Assembly: GCA_963814435.1 (NCBI GenBank)
Contig: CAWFCV010000010.1
Location: 248,001-312,000, forward strand
Direction of reading: 5' to 3'
Length of the DNA: 64,000 nt
From: JAEUPI01 sp963814435
GTDB lineage: Bacteria; Pseudomonadota; Gammaproteobacteria; Burkholderiales; Burkholderiaceae_C
Shown here: positions 37,584 through 46,318 of the stretch, one piece after another
How the letters are laid out: each line of letters begins with the position of its first letter
Numbering within the stretch: the first letter of the stretch is position 1
Made by a program: the position numbers and the translations under genes
The notes under the pieces: model-generated
Database searches by the model: none
What the model was told of the DNA's origin: nothing
What the model saw: the letters and a program-made list of their open reading frames with translations, nothing else

Positions 37584-38534
37584 TCATGTGTCGCGGTCCC
37601 CCATGAGGCCCTTCGGCCGGAAGATCAGCACCAGCACCAGCAGCAGATAGGGAATGATCGGCGCCACCTGGGCCACGGTGGCCATCCACAGGTCGCCGCC
37701 GATCGAGTCGCGCGTGACGGTGACGCCGAGCCGTGCCAGCACATCGGCCAGCGACACGTTGAGCGCCACCGCGAAGGTCTGGATCAGGCCGATCAGCAGC
37801 GACGCGATGAACGCACCCGGCAGCGAGCCCAGCCCGCCGACCACGACCACGACGAAGAGGATCGGCCCGAGCGAGGCGGCCATCGCCGGCTGGGTGACCA
37901 GCGCCGGCCCGGCGATGACGCCGGCCAGTGCCGCCAGGCCGCAGCCGACGCCGAAGACCAGCATGAAGACCAGCGGCACGTTGTGACCCAGCGCGCCGAC
38001 CATGCTCGGGTGGGTCAGCGCCGCGCGGATGATCAGGCCCACGCGCGTGCGCGTCAGCAGCAGCAGCAACCCGATGAACACCGCCACCGACACCAGCAGC
38101 ATGAACATGCGGAACGCCGGATAGGTGGTGGCGAACAGCGTGAACGCCGAGAAGTTCAGCGCGTCGGGAATCCGGTAGTCGACCGGGATCTTGCCCCAGA
38201 TCATCTGCACCAGCTCTTCGATGATGAAGGCCAGGCCGAAGGTGAACAGCAGCTCGGCCACATGGCCATGCTTGTGCACCGTGCGCAGGCCGTAGCGCTC
38301 GACCAGCGCGCCGATCACCCCGACCAGCAGCGGCGCGACCACCAGGCCCGGCCAGTAGCCGACATAGCGGCTGATCTGGTAGCCGAAATAGGCGCCCAGC
38401 ATGTAGAAGCTGGCGTGCGCGAAGTTCAGCACGCCCATCATGCTGAAGATCAGCGTCAGACCGCTGGCCAGCAGGAACAACAGCATGCCGTACAGCAGGC
38501 CGTTGAGCGTCGAGAAGATGATCAGTTCGAGCAT
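37584..38534 (-). CDS. Liv-type ABC transporter permease, LivH-like
   Basis: A 316-aa intact permease with about eight membrane segments. It starts MLELIIFSTLNGLLYGMLLF and includes TLIFSMMGVLNFAHASFYML, ELLFTFGLAFIIEELVQMIW, MLLVSVAVFIGLLLLLTRTR (the coupling-helix region with RVGLIIRAALTHPSMVGALG) and VVVVVGGLGSLPGAFIASLL. These match the LivH family that pairs with LivM. It lies between the substrate-binding protein gene and livM, with 67 nt to livM. Confidence 0.92.
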   Translation of the reverse strand: MLELIIFSTLNGLLYGMLLFLLASGLTLIFSMMGVLNFAHASFYMLGAYFGYQISRYVGYWPGLVVAPLLVGVIGALVERYGLRTVHKHGHVAELLFTFGLAFIIEELVQMIWGKIPVDYRIPDALNFSAFTLFATTYPAFRMFMLLVSVAVFIGLLLLLTRTRVGLIIRAALTHPSMVGALGHNVPLVFMLVFGVGCGLAALAGVIAGPALVTQPAMAASLGPILFVVVVVGGLGSLPGAFIASLLIGLIQTFAVALNVSLADVLARLGVTVTRDSIGGDLWMATVAQVAPIIPYLLLVLVLIFRPKGLMGDRDT

Positions 38535-38570
38535 ACGGAACGCCGTCGGCGGACGACAAGCGTCCTCAAG

Positions 38571-38648
38571 CGGCCGCCGTGGATCCGGCTCTGCCGGGCC
38601 GTTGGCGGCGCCCCCTCGGGGGAGGCGCCGCAGGCGCTTCGGGGGGGT
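38571..38648 (-). repeat. Interspersed 3'-end repeat, copy 2
   Basis: A second copy of the GC-rich repeat, with GGATCCGGCTCTGCCGGGCC and GCGCCCCCTCGGGGGAGGCGC, ending CGGGGGGG. It lies immediately downstream of the stop codon of the substrate-binding protein gene on the minus strand and partly reads into the spacer before livH. Confidence 0.65.
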
Positions 38649-38652
38649 CAAA

Positions 38653-39901
38653 TCAGCTCGGAACCTGCATCTTGCAGGTGGTCGGGATCACCGTGTCCTG
38701 GGCCTTGATCAGGCCGACGGTCTTCCAGCCCCAGCCGGTCTTCTCCTCGTCGTGCTTGGTGCCCGAGCCGAACGACGAGATGTACATGTCCTGGAACAGC
38801 GAATGGTCGCTGGGCCGCATGAAGGTTTCAGCGCCAAGCGAGTTCTTGTACTTCATGTCGGCCAGCGCCGCCGCCACCTTCTTCGGGATCGGACGACTTG
38901 GCCTTGTTCAGCGCGTCGGCGAACATGTCCATCTGGTTCTTCATGCGCAGGTACCACCAGCCTTGCTGACTGGCGCCGCCGTACTTCTTCAGGAAGCTGT
39001 CGGCAAAGGCCTCCATCTCGGGCGCCGGCACGTTGGTGTGCCATTCGCTGATCTGGAAGACGCGGTGGTCGAGGCCGGTCTGCTTGATCGCCGTCGGTCC
39101 GCCGGCACCGCCGGCGTAGTAGGTGTACCAGTTGACCTGCAGGCCGGCGTCGGCGGCCGCCTTGAGCAGCAGCGCAATGTCGTTACCCCAGTTGCCGGTG
39201 ATCACCGAGTCGGCGCCCGAGGCCTTGATCTTGGCGATGTAGGGCGCGAAGTCGGTGATCTTCAGCAGCGGGTGCAACTCGTCGCCGACGATCTGGATGT
39301 CGGGGCGCTTGTCCTTGAGCATCGCATTGGCCGCGCCGCGCACCGCATGTCCGAACGAGTAATCCTGGCCGATGATGTAGACCTTCTTGATGTCCTTCTT
39401 GTCCTTCATGAAGTTCGTCAGCGCGGCCATCTTGATGTCGGAGTTGGCGTCCCAGCGGAAGTGCCAGTAGCTGCATTTCTCGTTGGTCAGCGCCGGGTCC
39501 ACCGCCGCATAGTTGAAGTACAGCACCTCCTTGCCGGGGTTGCGCTCGTTGTACTTGGCGACGAACTCGGAGATCGCGATCGCCGCGCCCGAGCCATTGC
39601 CCTGGGTGATGAAGCGCACGCCTGCGTCGATGGCCTTCTGCACCTGGACCAGGCTCTCCTGCGGGCTGCCCTTGTTGTCGTAGGCCACCGCCTCGAGCTT
39701 CTGGCCGCCGATCACGCCGCCCTTGGCGTTGATGGTTTCGACCAGAAACTGCAGGTGCTTCAGGCCATGCTCGCCGATCGTCGCGGCGCCGCCCGACAGC
39801 GGGTCGACATAGGCGATCTTGACGGTCTGCGCCAGCGCACCACCGCACGCCAGCAACGCGGCGACCCACCCGAGGCCGATTCGCTTGATCATTCGATTCA
39901 T
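38653..39901 (-). CDS. Periplasmic substrate-binding protein of the Liv-type transporter (frameshifted)
   Basis: The solute receptor of the importer, about 415 aa, with a Sec signal peptide (IKRIGLGWVAALLACGGALA, cleavage before QTVKIAYVDPLSGG). It is a Peripla_BP_6 fold: IGEHGLKHLQFLVETINAKG, RFITQGNGSGAAIAISEFVA and KKVYIIGQDYSFGHAVRGAA. An indel near 38890 splits off the C-terminus (ADMKYKNSLGAETFMRPSDH, ending PTTCKMQVPS). Receptors of this family in Burkholderiales often bind carboxylates or aromatic acids rather than amino acids. With an acyl-CoA ligase next door, a carboxylate ligand is likely (inference). Confidence 0.9.
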
Positions 39902-40013
39902 GAAGGACTCCTACACCGTTGAAATCGGATCCGTGAACGGTAATCGAAACCACCGCCGGGAGGGTTCGGTAACTACCCGAGACCGCCGTCGGTGTCGCCA
40001 AGGTGACGCGTCG

Positions 40014-41642
40014 TCATCCCCCCGCCAGCTGATGGGTCTTGAACTGCTCGCGCAGCTTGTTCTTCTGCATCTTGCCGGTGGCCCCGAGCGGAATCGCGTC
40101 GACGAAAACCACGTCGTCGGGGATCTGCCATTTGGCGACCTTGCCTTCGAAGTAGGCGAGGATCTCCTCGCGCGTGGCGTTGCTGCCGGGCTTGCGCATC
40201 ACCACCAGCAGCGGCCGCTCGTCCCATTTGGGGTGCGGCACGGCGATGCAGGCGGCCATCGCGACGCCCGGGTGCGCCATCGCGATGTTCTCGACGTCGA
40301 TCGAGCTGATCCACTCGCCGCCGGACTTGATCACGTCCTTGCTGCGGTCGGTGATCTGCAGGAAGCCATCGGGGTCGATCGACGCCACGTCGCCGGTGGG
40401 GAACCAGCCATCGACCAGCGGGTCACCGCCCTCGCCCTTGAAGTAGCTGGAGATGATCCACGGCCCCTTGACGTGCAGGTCGCCGCTGACCTTGCCGTCC
40501 CACGGCAACTCCCCGCCGTCGGGATCAACGATGCGCATCTCGACGCCGAACACCGCGCGCCCCTGCTTGGCCATGACGGCCAGGCGGTCTTCGGAACCCA
40601 GTGCGAGCTGCTTGAGCTTCAGGTTGCAGACCGTGCCCAGCGGCGACATCTCGGTCATGCCCCAGGCGTGCAGCACGTTGACGTCGTACTCGTCGCGAAA
40701 GGTCTTGATCATGGCCGGCGGGCAGGCTGAGCCGCCGATCACGGTTCGACGCATCGTCGAGAACTTCAGGCCATGCTGCTTGGTGTGGCCCAGCAACCCG
40801 AGCCAGACTGTCGGCACGCCGGCTGCAAGGGTGACGCGCTCCGATTCCATCAGGTCGTAGACCGACTTGCCATCCAGCGCGGCGCCCGGGAACACGAGCT
40901 TGGCGCCGGTCATCGCCGCGCCGTACGGAATGCCCCAGGCGTTGACGTGGAACATCGGCACCACCGGCAGGATGCTGTCGCGCGACGACAGCGACAACGC
41001 GTCGGGCAATGCGCCGGCGTAGGCGTGCAAGACCGTCGACCGGTGCGCGTAGAGCGCCCCCTTCGGATTGCCGGTCGTGCCGCTGGTGTAGCACAGCGCC
41101 GCCGCGCTGCGTTCGTCGAACTGCGGCCAGGCGTACTGATCGCTTTCGCCACCGATCCACTCTTCGTAGCTGCGCAGGCCGGCGATGCCGGTGTCGGCCG
41201 GCAACTGGCCGGCGTCGCACAGCGCGATCCAGTGCTTGACCGTGCTGCACTTCGACCAGATCGCCTTGACGATGGGCAGGAAGGTCATGTCGAAGCACAA
41301 GACGCGATCCTCGGCATGATTGGCGATCCAGACCACCTGGTCGGGCGCCAGCCGCGGGTTGATCGTGTGCACCACCCGGCCGCTGCCGGTGATGCCGAAG
41401 TAGAGCTCGAAGTGGCGGTAGCCGTTCCAGGCGAGTGTGGCCACCCGGTCGCTGAACGCGAGCTTGAGCCGCTCGATCGCGTTGGCCACCTGGCGCGACC
41501 GGCGCGCCGCGTCGCGGTAGGTGTAGCGGTGCAAATCGCCCTCGACACGCCGCGAGACGATCTCGGCGTCGTGGTGGTGGCGCGACGCAAACTCGATCAG
41601 GTTCGAAATCAGCAGCGGTTGATCCTGCATCAGGCCCAGCAT
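40014..41642 (-). CDS. AMP-binding acyl-CoA ligase (long-chain fatty acid-CoA ligase-like)
   Basis: A 542-aa intact adenylate-forming ligase that activates a carboxylic acid to its CoA thioester. The AMP-binding P-loop is LCYTSGTTGNPKGALYAHRS; other motifs are VPMFHVNAWGIPYGAAMTGA, HAWGMTEMSPLG, GWFPTGDVASIDPDGFLQIT and the C-terminal catalytic Lys in GATGKMQKNKLREQF. An AAGGAGAG ribosome-binding site precedes the ATG at 41642. It is the first gene of the minus-strand cluster, divergent from selO with a 122-nt shared upstream region that probably holds the cluster promoter. Confidence 0.92.
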   Translation of the reverse strand: MLGLMQDQPLLISNLIEFASRHHHDAEIVSRRVEGDLHRYTYRDAARRSRQVANAIERLKLAFSDRVATLAWNGYRHFELYFGITGSGRVVHTINPRLAPDQVVWIANHAEDRVLCFDMTFLPIVKAIWSKCSTVKHWIALCDAGQLPADTGIAGLRSYEEWIGGESDQYAWPQFDERSAAALCYTSGTTGNPKGALYAHRSTVLHAYAGALPDALSLSSRDSILPVVPMFHVNAWGIPYGAAMTGAKLVFPGAALDGKSVYDLMESERVTLAAGVPTVWLGLLGHTKQHGLKFSTMRRTVIGGSACPPAMIKTFRDEYDVNVLHAWGMTEMSPLGTVCNLKLKQLALGSEDRLAVMAKQGRAVFGVEMRIVDPDGGELPWDGKVSGDLHVKGPWIISSYFKGEGGDPLVDGWFPTGDVASIDPDGFLQITDRSKDVIKSGGEWISSIDVENIAMAHPGVAMAACIAVPHPKWDERPLLVVMRKPGSNATREEILAYFEGKVAKWQIPDDVVFVDAIPLGATGKMQKNKLREQFKTHQLAGG

Positions 41643-41764
41643 GGGTGTCTCTCCTTTCGCCTCTTGGCGCAGCCTGAGAGTATTGCGTCGCATGGGCCGT
41701 CGCCCAATGGGGTGATTCCCCGGGCCCGCCACCCTGGCCGACCTCGAGCGCCGACAATGCGGGG

Positions 41765-43255
41765 ATGAATGCGCCCCACGATTGGCCCGCCGGCCTGACA
41801 CCGCGCTGGCGCGAGGCCGGGTTGATGCAGGGCCTCGGCCCGGCCTTTCACACGCTGCTGCCCGCGCAGCCGCTGCCCGGCGTGCACTGGGTGGCGCGCA
41901 GCACCACGCTGGCCGCCGAGCTCGACCTGCGCGGCTGGCTCGACAGCGACGCCGCACTGGCCACGCTGTCGGGCAACGAACCCCCGGCGCATGGCGCCAC
42001 GCTGGCCACGGTGTACAGCGGCCACCAGTTCGGCGTGTGGGCCGGGCAGCTGGGCGACGGCCGTGCGCTGTTGCTCGGCGAGATCGACAGCCCCATCGGC
42101 CCGGTCGAGCTGCAGATCAAGGGTGGCGGCCTGACGCCCTATTCGCGCATGGGCGACGGCCGCGCCGTGCTGCGCTCGTCGATCCGCGAGTTCCTGTGTT
42201 CGGAGGCGATGCACCACCTGGGCATCCCGACCACCCGCGCGCTCGCGGTGGTCGGCTCGCCCGCCGCGGTGCGCCGCGAGACGATCGAGACCGCCGCGGT
42301 CGTCACGAGGGTGGCGCCGAGCTTCCTGCGCTTCGGCCATTTCGAGCATTTCGCGCACACCGCTGGCGACACGGATGCGCTGCGCCGCCTCGTCGACGCG
42401 GTGATCGCGCGCTTCTATCCCGAATGCCAGGACGCTGCGAATCCTCTGCTGGCCTGGCTGGAAGCCGTGGCGCGTCGCACCGCTCGGCTGATGGCCGACT
42501 GGCAGGCCGTGGGCTTCTGCCACGGCGTGATGAACACCGACAACATGTCCATCCTCGGCCTGACCATCGACTACGGCCCGTTCGGTTTCCTGGATGCGTT
42601 CGACCCCGGGCACATCTGCAACCACAGCGACGATCAGGGCCGCTACGCCTATGCGCGGCAGCCGAGCGTCGCGTTCTGGAACCTGCATGCGCTGGCGCAC
42701 GCGCTGAGCCCCTTGCTCGACGACGTTGAGGCGCTGCGCAACGCGCTGGAGCCGTTCAAGGACGAGTACGCGCAGGCCATCCAGCGCCGGCTGCGCGCCA
42801 AGCTCGGGCTGCGCGACAGCCGCGAGGTGGACGCCGGGCTCATTGACGCGCTGCTCCAGCTGATGGCCGCCGACCGCGTGGACTACACCATCGCGATGCG
42901 GGGCCTGTGCAGCTTCGACAGCGCGCTCGATGCGCGCAACGCGCCGGTGCGCGACCTGTTCATCGACCGTGCCGCCTTCGACACCTGGGCCGCGCGCTAC
43001 CGCGAGCGTCTCGAGGCGGAATCCAGTGTCGATGCCGAACGCAAGGCGCGCATGCAGGCCGTGAATCCGAAGTACGTCTTGCGCAACCACCTGGCCGAAC
43101 AGGCGATCCGGCGCGCGCGCGAGGGCGACTTCACCGAGACGCAGCGCCTGCTCACGCTGCTCGAGCGACCGTTCGACGAGCAGCCCGAGCACGCGGCGTA
43201 CGCCGACCCGCCGCCCGACTGGGCGCAGCAGCTCGAGGTCTCCTGCTCGTCCTGA
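41765..43255 (+). CDS. selO: SelO family protein adenylyltransferase (AMPylator)
   Basis: A 496-aa SelO/YdiU pseudokinase, which in E. coli transfers AMP to Ser/Thr/Tyr residues of proteins and is linked to redox stress. Family motifs present: VYSGHQFGVWAGQLGDGRAL, ELQIKGGGLTPYSRMGDGRA, SSIREFLCSEAMHHLGIPTT and the metal-binding HGVMNTDNMSILGLTIDYGP with Asn and Asp. The C-terminal VSCSS Cys and the Cys in GHICNHSDDQ correspond to the disulfide pair of E. coli SelO. The next gene encodes MsrB, another oxidative-stress protein, and may be cotranscribed. Confidence 0.95.
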   Translation: MNAPHDWPAGLTPRWREAGLMQGLGPAFHTLLPAQPLPGVHWVARSTTLAAELDLRGWLDSDAALATLSGNEPPAHGATLATVYSGHQFGVWAGQLGDGRALLLGEIDSPIGPVELQIKGGGLTPYSRMGDGRAVLRSSIREFLCSEAMHHLGIPTTRALAVVGSPAAVRRETIETAAVVTRVAPSFLRFGHFEHFAHTAGDTDALRRLVDAVIARFYPECQDAANPLLAWLEAVARRTARLMADWQAVGFCHGVMNTDNMSILGLTIDYGPFGFLDAFDPGHICNHSDDQGRYAYARQPSVAFWNLHALAHALSPLLDDVEALRNALEPFKDEYAQAIQRRLRAKLGLRDSREVDAGLIDALLQLMAADRVDYTIAMRGLCSFDSALDARNAPVRDLFIDRAAFDTWAARYRERLEAESSVDAERKARMQAVNPKYVLRNHLAEQAIRRAREGDFTETQRLLTLLERPFDEQPEHAAYADPPPDWAQQLEVSCSS

Positions 43256-43280
43256 ACCTTTCGCGCCCGAGGAGCCCCGC

Positions 43281-43700
43281 ATGCCGCACGACACCGACGA
43301 CCCGCGCTACCCGGTGCGCAAGCCCGACGAGCAGTGGCGCCAGGAACTCGACCCGATGCAGTACCAGGTGGCGCGCCACGGCGCGACCGAACGCGCCTTC
43401 ACCGGGCAGTACTGGGACCACTGGTCCGACGGCTCCTACCGCTGCGTCGGTTGCGGCCAGGTGCTGTTCGACAGCGGTGCCAAGTTCGACGCCGGCTGCG
43501 GCTGGCCGAGTTGGTGGGAGGCGCTCGACCCGGCCAAGGTCGAGCGCATCGAAGACCACAGCCACGGCATGACCCGCGTGGAGGTGCGCTGCGCCAACTG
43601 CGGCAGCCACCTCGGCCATGTATTCGACGACGGGCCGCAGCCCACGGGTGAGCGCTATTGCATCAACTCGGCGTCGATCCGCTTCGCACCCAAGCCCTGA
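43281..43700 (+). CDS. msrB: Peptide-methionine (R)-S-oxide reductase
   Basis: A 139-aa MsrB that reduces methionine-R-sulfoxide in proteins. Two zinc-binding CxxC pairs are present (YRCVGCGQVLF and VRCANCGSHLG), and the catalytic Cys is in GERYCINSASIRF. GAKFDAGCGWPSWWEAL is the substrate-pocket signature. No signal peptide, so cytosolic. It follows selO by 25 nt with an AGGAGC ribosome-binding site and probably shares its transcript. Confidence 0.96.
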   Translation: MPHDTDDPRYPVRKPDEQWRQELDPMQYQVARHGATERAFTGQYWDHWSDGSYRCVGCGQVLFDSGAKFDAGCGWPSWWEALDPAKVERIEDHSHGMTRVEVRCANCGSHLGHVFDDGPQPTGERYCINSASIRFAPKP

Positions 43701-43740
43701 CCGGCGCCCCATTGGCATCCAACGCTACACTGCGCGGCGC

Positions 43741-44376
43741 ATGAAGCTGCTGTTCGACTTTCTGCCCATCCTGCTGTTCTTCGGTACGTTCAAGTACGCC
43801 GAGGCCAACAAGCTGTGGGCGGCCGGATTCGCCAGCCAGCACCTGGGATTCGTGGTCGCCGGCGGTGCGGTCGGGCCCGAGGAGGCACCGGTGCTGCTGG
43901 CCACCGTGGTGGTGATCCTGGCCACGATGACGCAGGTGGCTTGGCTCAAGCTGCGCGGGCTCAAGGTCGACCTGATGCTGTGGGTCAGCCTGGCGCTGGT
44001 GGTGGTGCTCGGCGGCCTGACGGTGTGGTTCCACAGCGAAACCTTCATCAAGTGGAAGCCGAGCGTGCTGTACTGGGCCATGGGTACCGCGCTGTGGATC
44101 AGCCAGGCGGTGTTTGGCAAGAACCTGCTGCGCACGCTGCTCGGCGCGCAGATCCAGTTGCCGCCGCCGATCTGGCATCGGCTCAACTTTGCCTGGATCG
44201 CGTTCTTCGCCTCGATGGGCCTGCTCAACTTGTGGGTCGCCTACAGCTTCCCGACCTCCACCTGGGTCAACTTCAAGTTGTTCGGCGGCCTGGGATTGAT
44301 GGTGTTGTTCACGCTTGCGCAGGGCGTCTACCTCAGCCGGCACATCAAGGAAGAGCCCGTGCAGGAGCGGGGCTGA
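43741..44376 (+). CDS. yciB: Inner membrane-spanning protein YciB (septation protein A family)
   Basis: A 211-aa integral membrane protein with about five to six hydrophobic segments, starting MKLLFDFLPILLFFGTFKYA. Later segments are LLATVVVILATMTQVAWL, LMLWVSLALVVVLGGLTVWF, FAWIAFFASMGLLNLWVAYS and LFGGLGLMVLFTLAQGVYL. These match YciB/IspZ, which affects septation and cell-envelope synthesis through contacts with divisome and elongasome proteins. The next ATG overlaps its stop (TGATG), a sign of translational coupling with the bolA-family gene. Confidence 0.93.
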   Translation: MKLLFDFLPILLFFGTFKYAEANKLWAAGFASQHLGFVVAGGAVGPEEAPVLLATVVVILATMTQVAWLKLRGLKVDLMLWVSLALVVVLGGLTVWFHSETFIKWKPSVLYWAMGTALWISQAVFGKNLLRTLLGAQIQLPPPIWHRLNFAWIAFFASMGLLNLWVAYSFPTSTWVNFKLFGGLGLMVLFTLAQGVYLSRHIKEEPVQERG

Positions 44377-44654
44377 TGGCCGTGCGCGCCCGGGATATCG
44401 AGGCCGCGCTGCGGTCGGCACTCGCCCCGACATCACTGCAGGTCGACGACGATGGCCATCTGCATGTGGGGCACGCCGGGGCCCGCGAAGGCGGGCACTT
44501 CTCGGTCCGAATCAGCAGTGCGGCGTTCACCGGCCTGACCCGTGTGGCGCGACATCGCCTCGTGTATGATGCCCTGCACCGCCTGATTCCATCGGGAATC
44601 CACGCGCTGGCCATCGAGGCCCGCACGCCCGACGAGACCGGCACCGCGTCTTGA
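44376..44654 (+). CDS. BolA family protein
   Basis: A 92-aa BolA-family protein. Family features are HFSVRISSAAFTGLTRVARH followed by RLVYDALHRLIPSGIHALAI, with the conserved R-x-RxxVYxxL pattern and C-terminal ALAIEARTP. BolA proteins bind monothiol glutaredoxins and Fe-S clusters and affect morphology and stress responses. It could be BolA or the IbaG/YrbA type; the sequence does not decide. Start overlaps the yciB stop. A parvulin gene follows after 75 nt, as in many Burkholderiales. Confidence 0.88.
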   Translation: MAVRARDIEAALRSALAPTSLQVDDDGHLHVGHAGAREGGHFSVRISSAAFTGLTRVARHRLVYDALHRLIPSGIHALAIEARTPDETGTAS

Positions 44655-44729
44655 ATCCTCCGTCTGCCGGGCTTGGTCGCACAGCGCGATCACGAGGCCT
44701 GGCCACCAGCCTGAAAGGCCGTTCACCCC

Positions 44730-45533
44730 ATGAGCTACCCGACCCAACTCGCGCGCTTGGCACTGATCGCCGCCGCCGCGCTCTCGCCGCTGGCCGCGTC
44801 GGCGCAGAACATCACGACCGTCAATGGCAAGCCAGTGCCGAAGGCCCGCGCCGACATGCTGCTCAACCAGGCCGCCCGGGCCGGGCAGCAACGTTCACCC
44901 GAATTCGAATCGCGTGCGCGCGACGAGGTGGTCTTGCGTGAGATCTTCGCGCAGGAGGCCGAGAAGCGCGGCATCCCCGCCACCGCCGACTACCGCGCGC
45001 AGCTGGAACTGCTGCGCCAGACGGTGCTGATCCGCGAGTTGTTCGAAGATTTCAAGAAGAAGAACCCGGTCACCGACGCCGAGGCCAAGGCCGAGTACGA
45101 CAAGTTCAAGGCGCAGTCCACCGGCACCGAATACCGTGCCCGCCACATCCTGGTGGAATCCGAAGACGAAGCCAAGAAGCTGATCGGCCAGATCAAGGGC
45201 GGCTCGAAGTTCGAAGATCTGGCCAAGAAGAACTCCAAGGACACCGGCTCGGGTGAAAACGGCGGCGACCTCGACTTCGCGAAGCCCGATTCCTACGTGC
45301 CCGAGTTCGGCAAGGCCATGACCGCGCTGAAGAAGGGCGAGATGACCGACACCCCGGTCAAGACGCAGTTCGGCTACCACATCATCCGGCTCGAAGACGT
45401 GCGCGAAGCGCAGTTCCCCGAGTTCCCGGCGGTCAAGCCGCAGATCGAACAGCGCCTGGCGCAGATGAAGCTGCAGAAGTACCAGGAGGATCTGAAGAAG
45501 GCCGCGAAGACGGACTACAAGTTCGCGCAGTAG
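44730..45533 (+). CDS. Periplasmic parvulin-type peptidyl-prolyl isomerase
   Basis: A 267-aa exported PpiC/SurA-like foldase. A Sec signal peptide (LARLALIAAAALSPLAASAQ) is followed by an N-terminal chaperone helix region with SPEFESRARDEVVLREIFAQ. The parvulin domain (about 130-230) reads ARHILVESEDEAKKLIGQI, SKDTGSGENGGDLDFAKPDS and VKTQFGYHIIRLEDV. Length and layout fit the small periplasmic PPIases common in Betaproteobacteria. The AT-rich stretch after the stop includes a short inverted repeat CTTAA/TTAAG. Confidence 0.9.
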   Translation: MSYPTQLARLALIAAAALSPLAASAQNITTVNGKPVPKARADMLLNQAARAGQQRSPEFESRARDEVVLREIFAQEAEKRGIPATADYRAQLELLRQTVLIRELFEDFKKKNPVTDAEAKAEYDKFKAQSTGTEYRARHILVESEDEAKKLIGQIKGGSKFEDLAKKNSKDTGSGENGGDLDFAKPDSYVPEFGKAMTALKKGEMTDTPVKTQFGYHIIRLEDVREAQFPEFPAVKPQIEQRLAQMKLQKYQEDLKKAAKTDYKFAQ

Positions 45534-45575
45534 CGCGGCTCGCGGCGCGCCTGACTTAATTAGTTAAGAAACAAG

Positions 45576-45650
45576 CGGCCGCGGTGGCTCCGGCTCTGCG
45601 GGGCTGCCTTTGGCGCCCTCTGGGGGACGCGCCCAAGGCGCTGCAGCGGT
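45576..45650 (-). repeat. Interspersed 3'-end repeat, copy 3
   Basis: A third, more divergent copy, with GGTGGCTCCGGCTCTGCGGG and GCGCCCTCTGGGGGACGCGC, lying between the convergent parvulin and ybbA genes and ending at the ybbA stop codon. Its presence at a convergent gene end fits a terminator role. Confidence 0.55.
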
Positions 45651-46318
45651 TACGTCAGTCTCCCTGCCTCGATGTGCAACTGCCGGTCGCAGCGCGACGC
45701 GATCGCGTCGTCGTGCGTCACCAGCAGCAGCGTCGTTCCGGCTTCGCGGTTCATATCGAACATCAGCTGCATCACCCGCTCGCCGGTGGCGAAGTCCAGG
45801 CTGCCGGTGGGCTCGTCGGCCAGCAGCACCGCCGGCGCAACCACGAAAGCGCGCGCCAGGGCCACGCGCTGCTGCTCGCCGCCGGACAGCGTGCGCGGGT
45901 AATGAGACAGTCGCTCGCTCAGACCCACCCGCCCCAGCATCTCGGTGGCACGCGATCGGGCGTTCGGCGCGCCGAGCAACTCGAGCGGCAGCATCACGTT
46001 TTCCAGCGCGTTCAAATTGCCGAGCAGCTGAAAGCTCTGGAAGACGAAGCCGAGCTGGCGTGCGCGCACCGCGGCGCGCGCGTCCTCGTCGAGCGCAAAC
46101 AGGTCGGTGCCGGCCAGCGACACGGTGCCCGAAGTCGGCACGTCGAGCCCTGCCACGATGGCCAGCAACGTGCTCTTGCCCGACCCGGATGCCCCCACGA
46201 TGGCGGCCGACTCCCGTGCCTGAAGCTCGAAATCGATCTCATGGAGTATCGTCAGTGTGCCGGTGGCGTCGCTCACCTGCTTGGTGACGCGTTGTACTGA
46301 AATGATGGCATCGGACAT
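45650..46318 (-). CDS. ybbA: ABC transporter ATP-binding protein, YbbA/LolD-like
   Basis: A 222-aa ATPase of the MacB/LolD-type group. Walker A is AAIVGASGSGKSTLLAIVAG, the signature LSGGEQQRVALARAFVVAP and Walker B VLLADEPTGSLDFATGERVM, followed by LLLVTHDDAIASRCD. The pairing with a divergent tesA gene reproduces the ybbA-tesA arrangement of E. coli, which supports YbbA over LolD. No permease (YbbP) gene is adjacent in this window; its stop abuts a repeat element. Confidence 0.88.
   Translation of the reverse strand: MSDAIISVQRVTKQVSDATGTLTILHEIDFELQARESAAIVGASGSGKSTLLAIVAGLDVPTSGTVSLAGTDLFALDEDARAAVRARQLGFVFQSFQLLGNLNALENVMLPLELLGAPNARSRATEMLGRVGLSERLSHYPRTLSGGEQQRVALARAFVVAPAVLLADEPTGSLDFATGERVMQLMFDMNREAGTTLLLVTHDDAIASRCDRQLHIEAGRLT

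Noticed and set aside
45554..45572. AT-rich inverted repeat CTTAA/TTAAG after the parvulin gene as an insertion-sequence scar or regulator site
   Set aside because: Too short, with no flanking duplication or transposase remnant; probably a chance AT-rich patch or part of a gene end.
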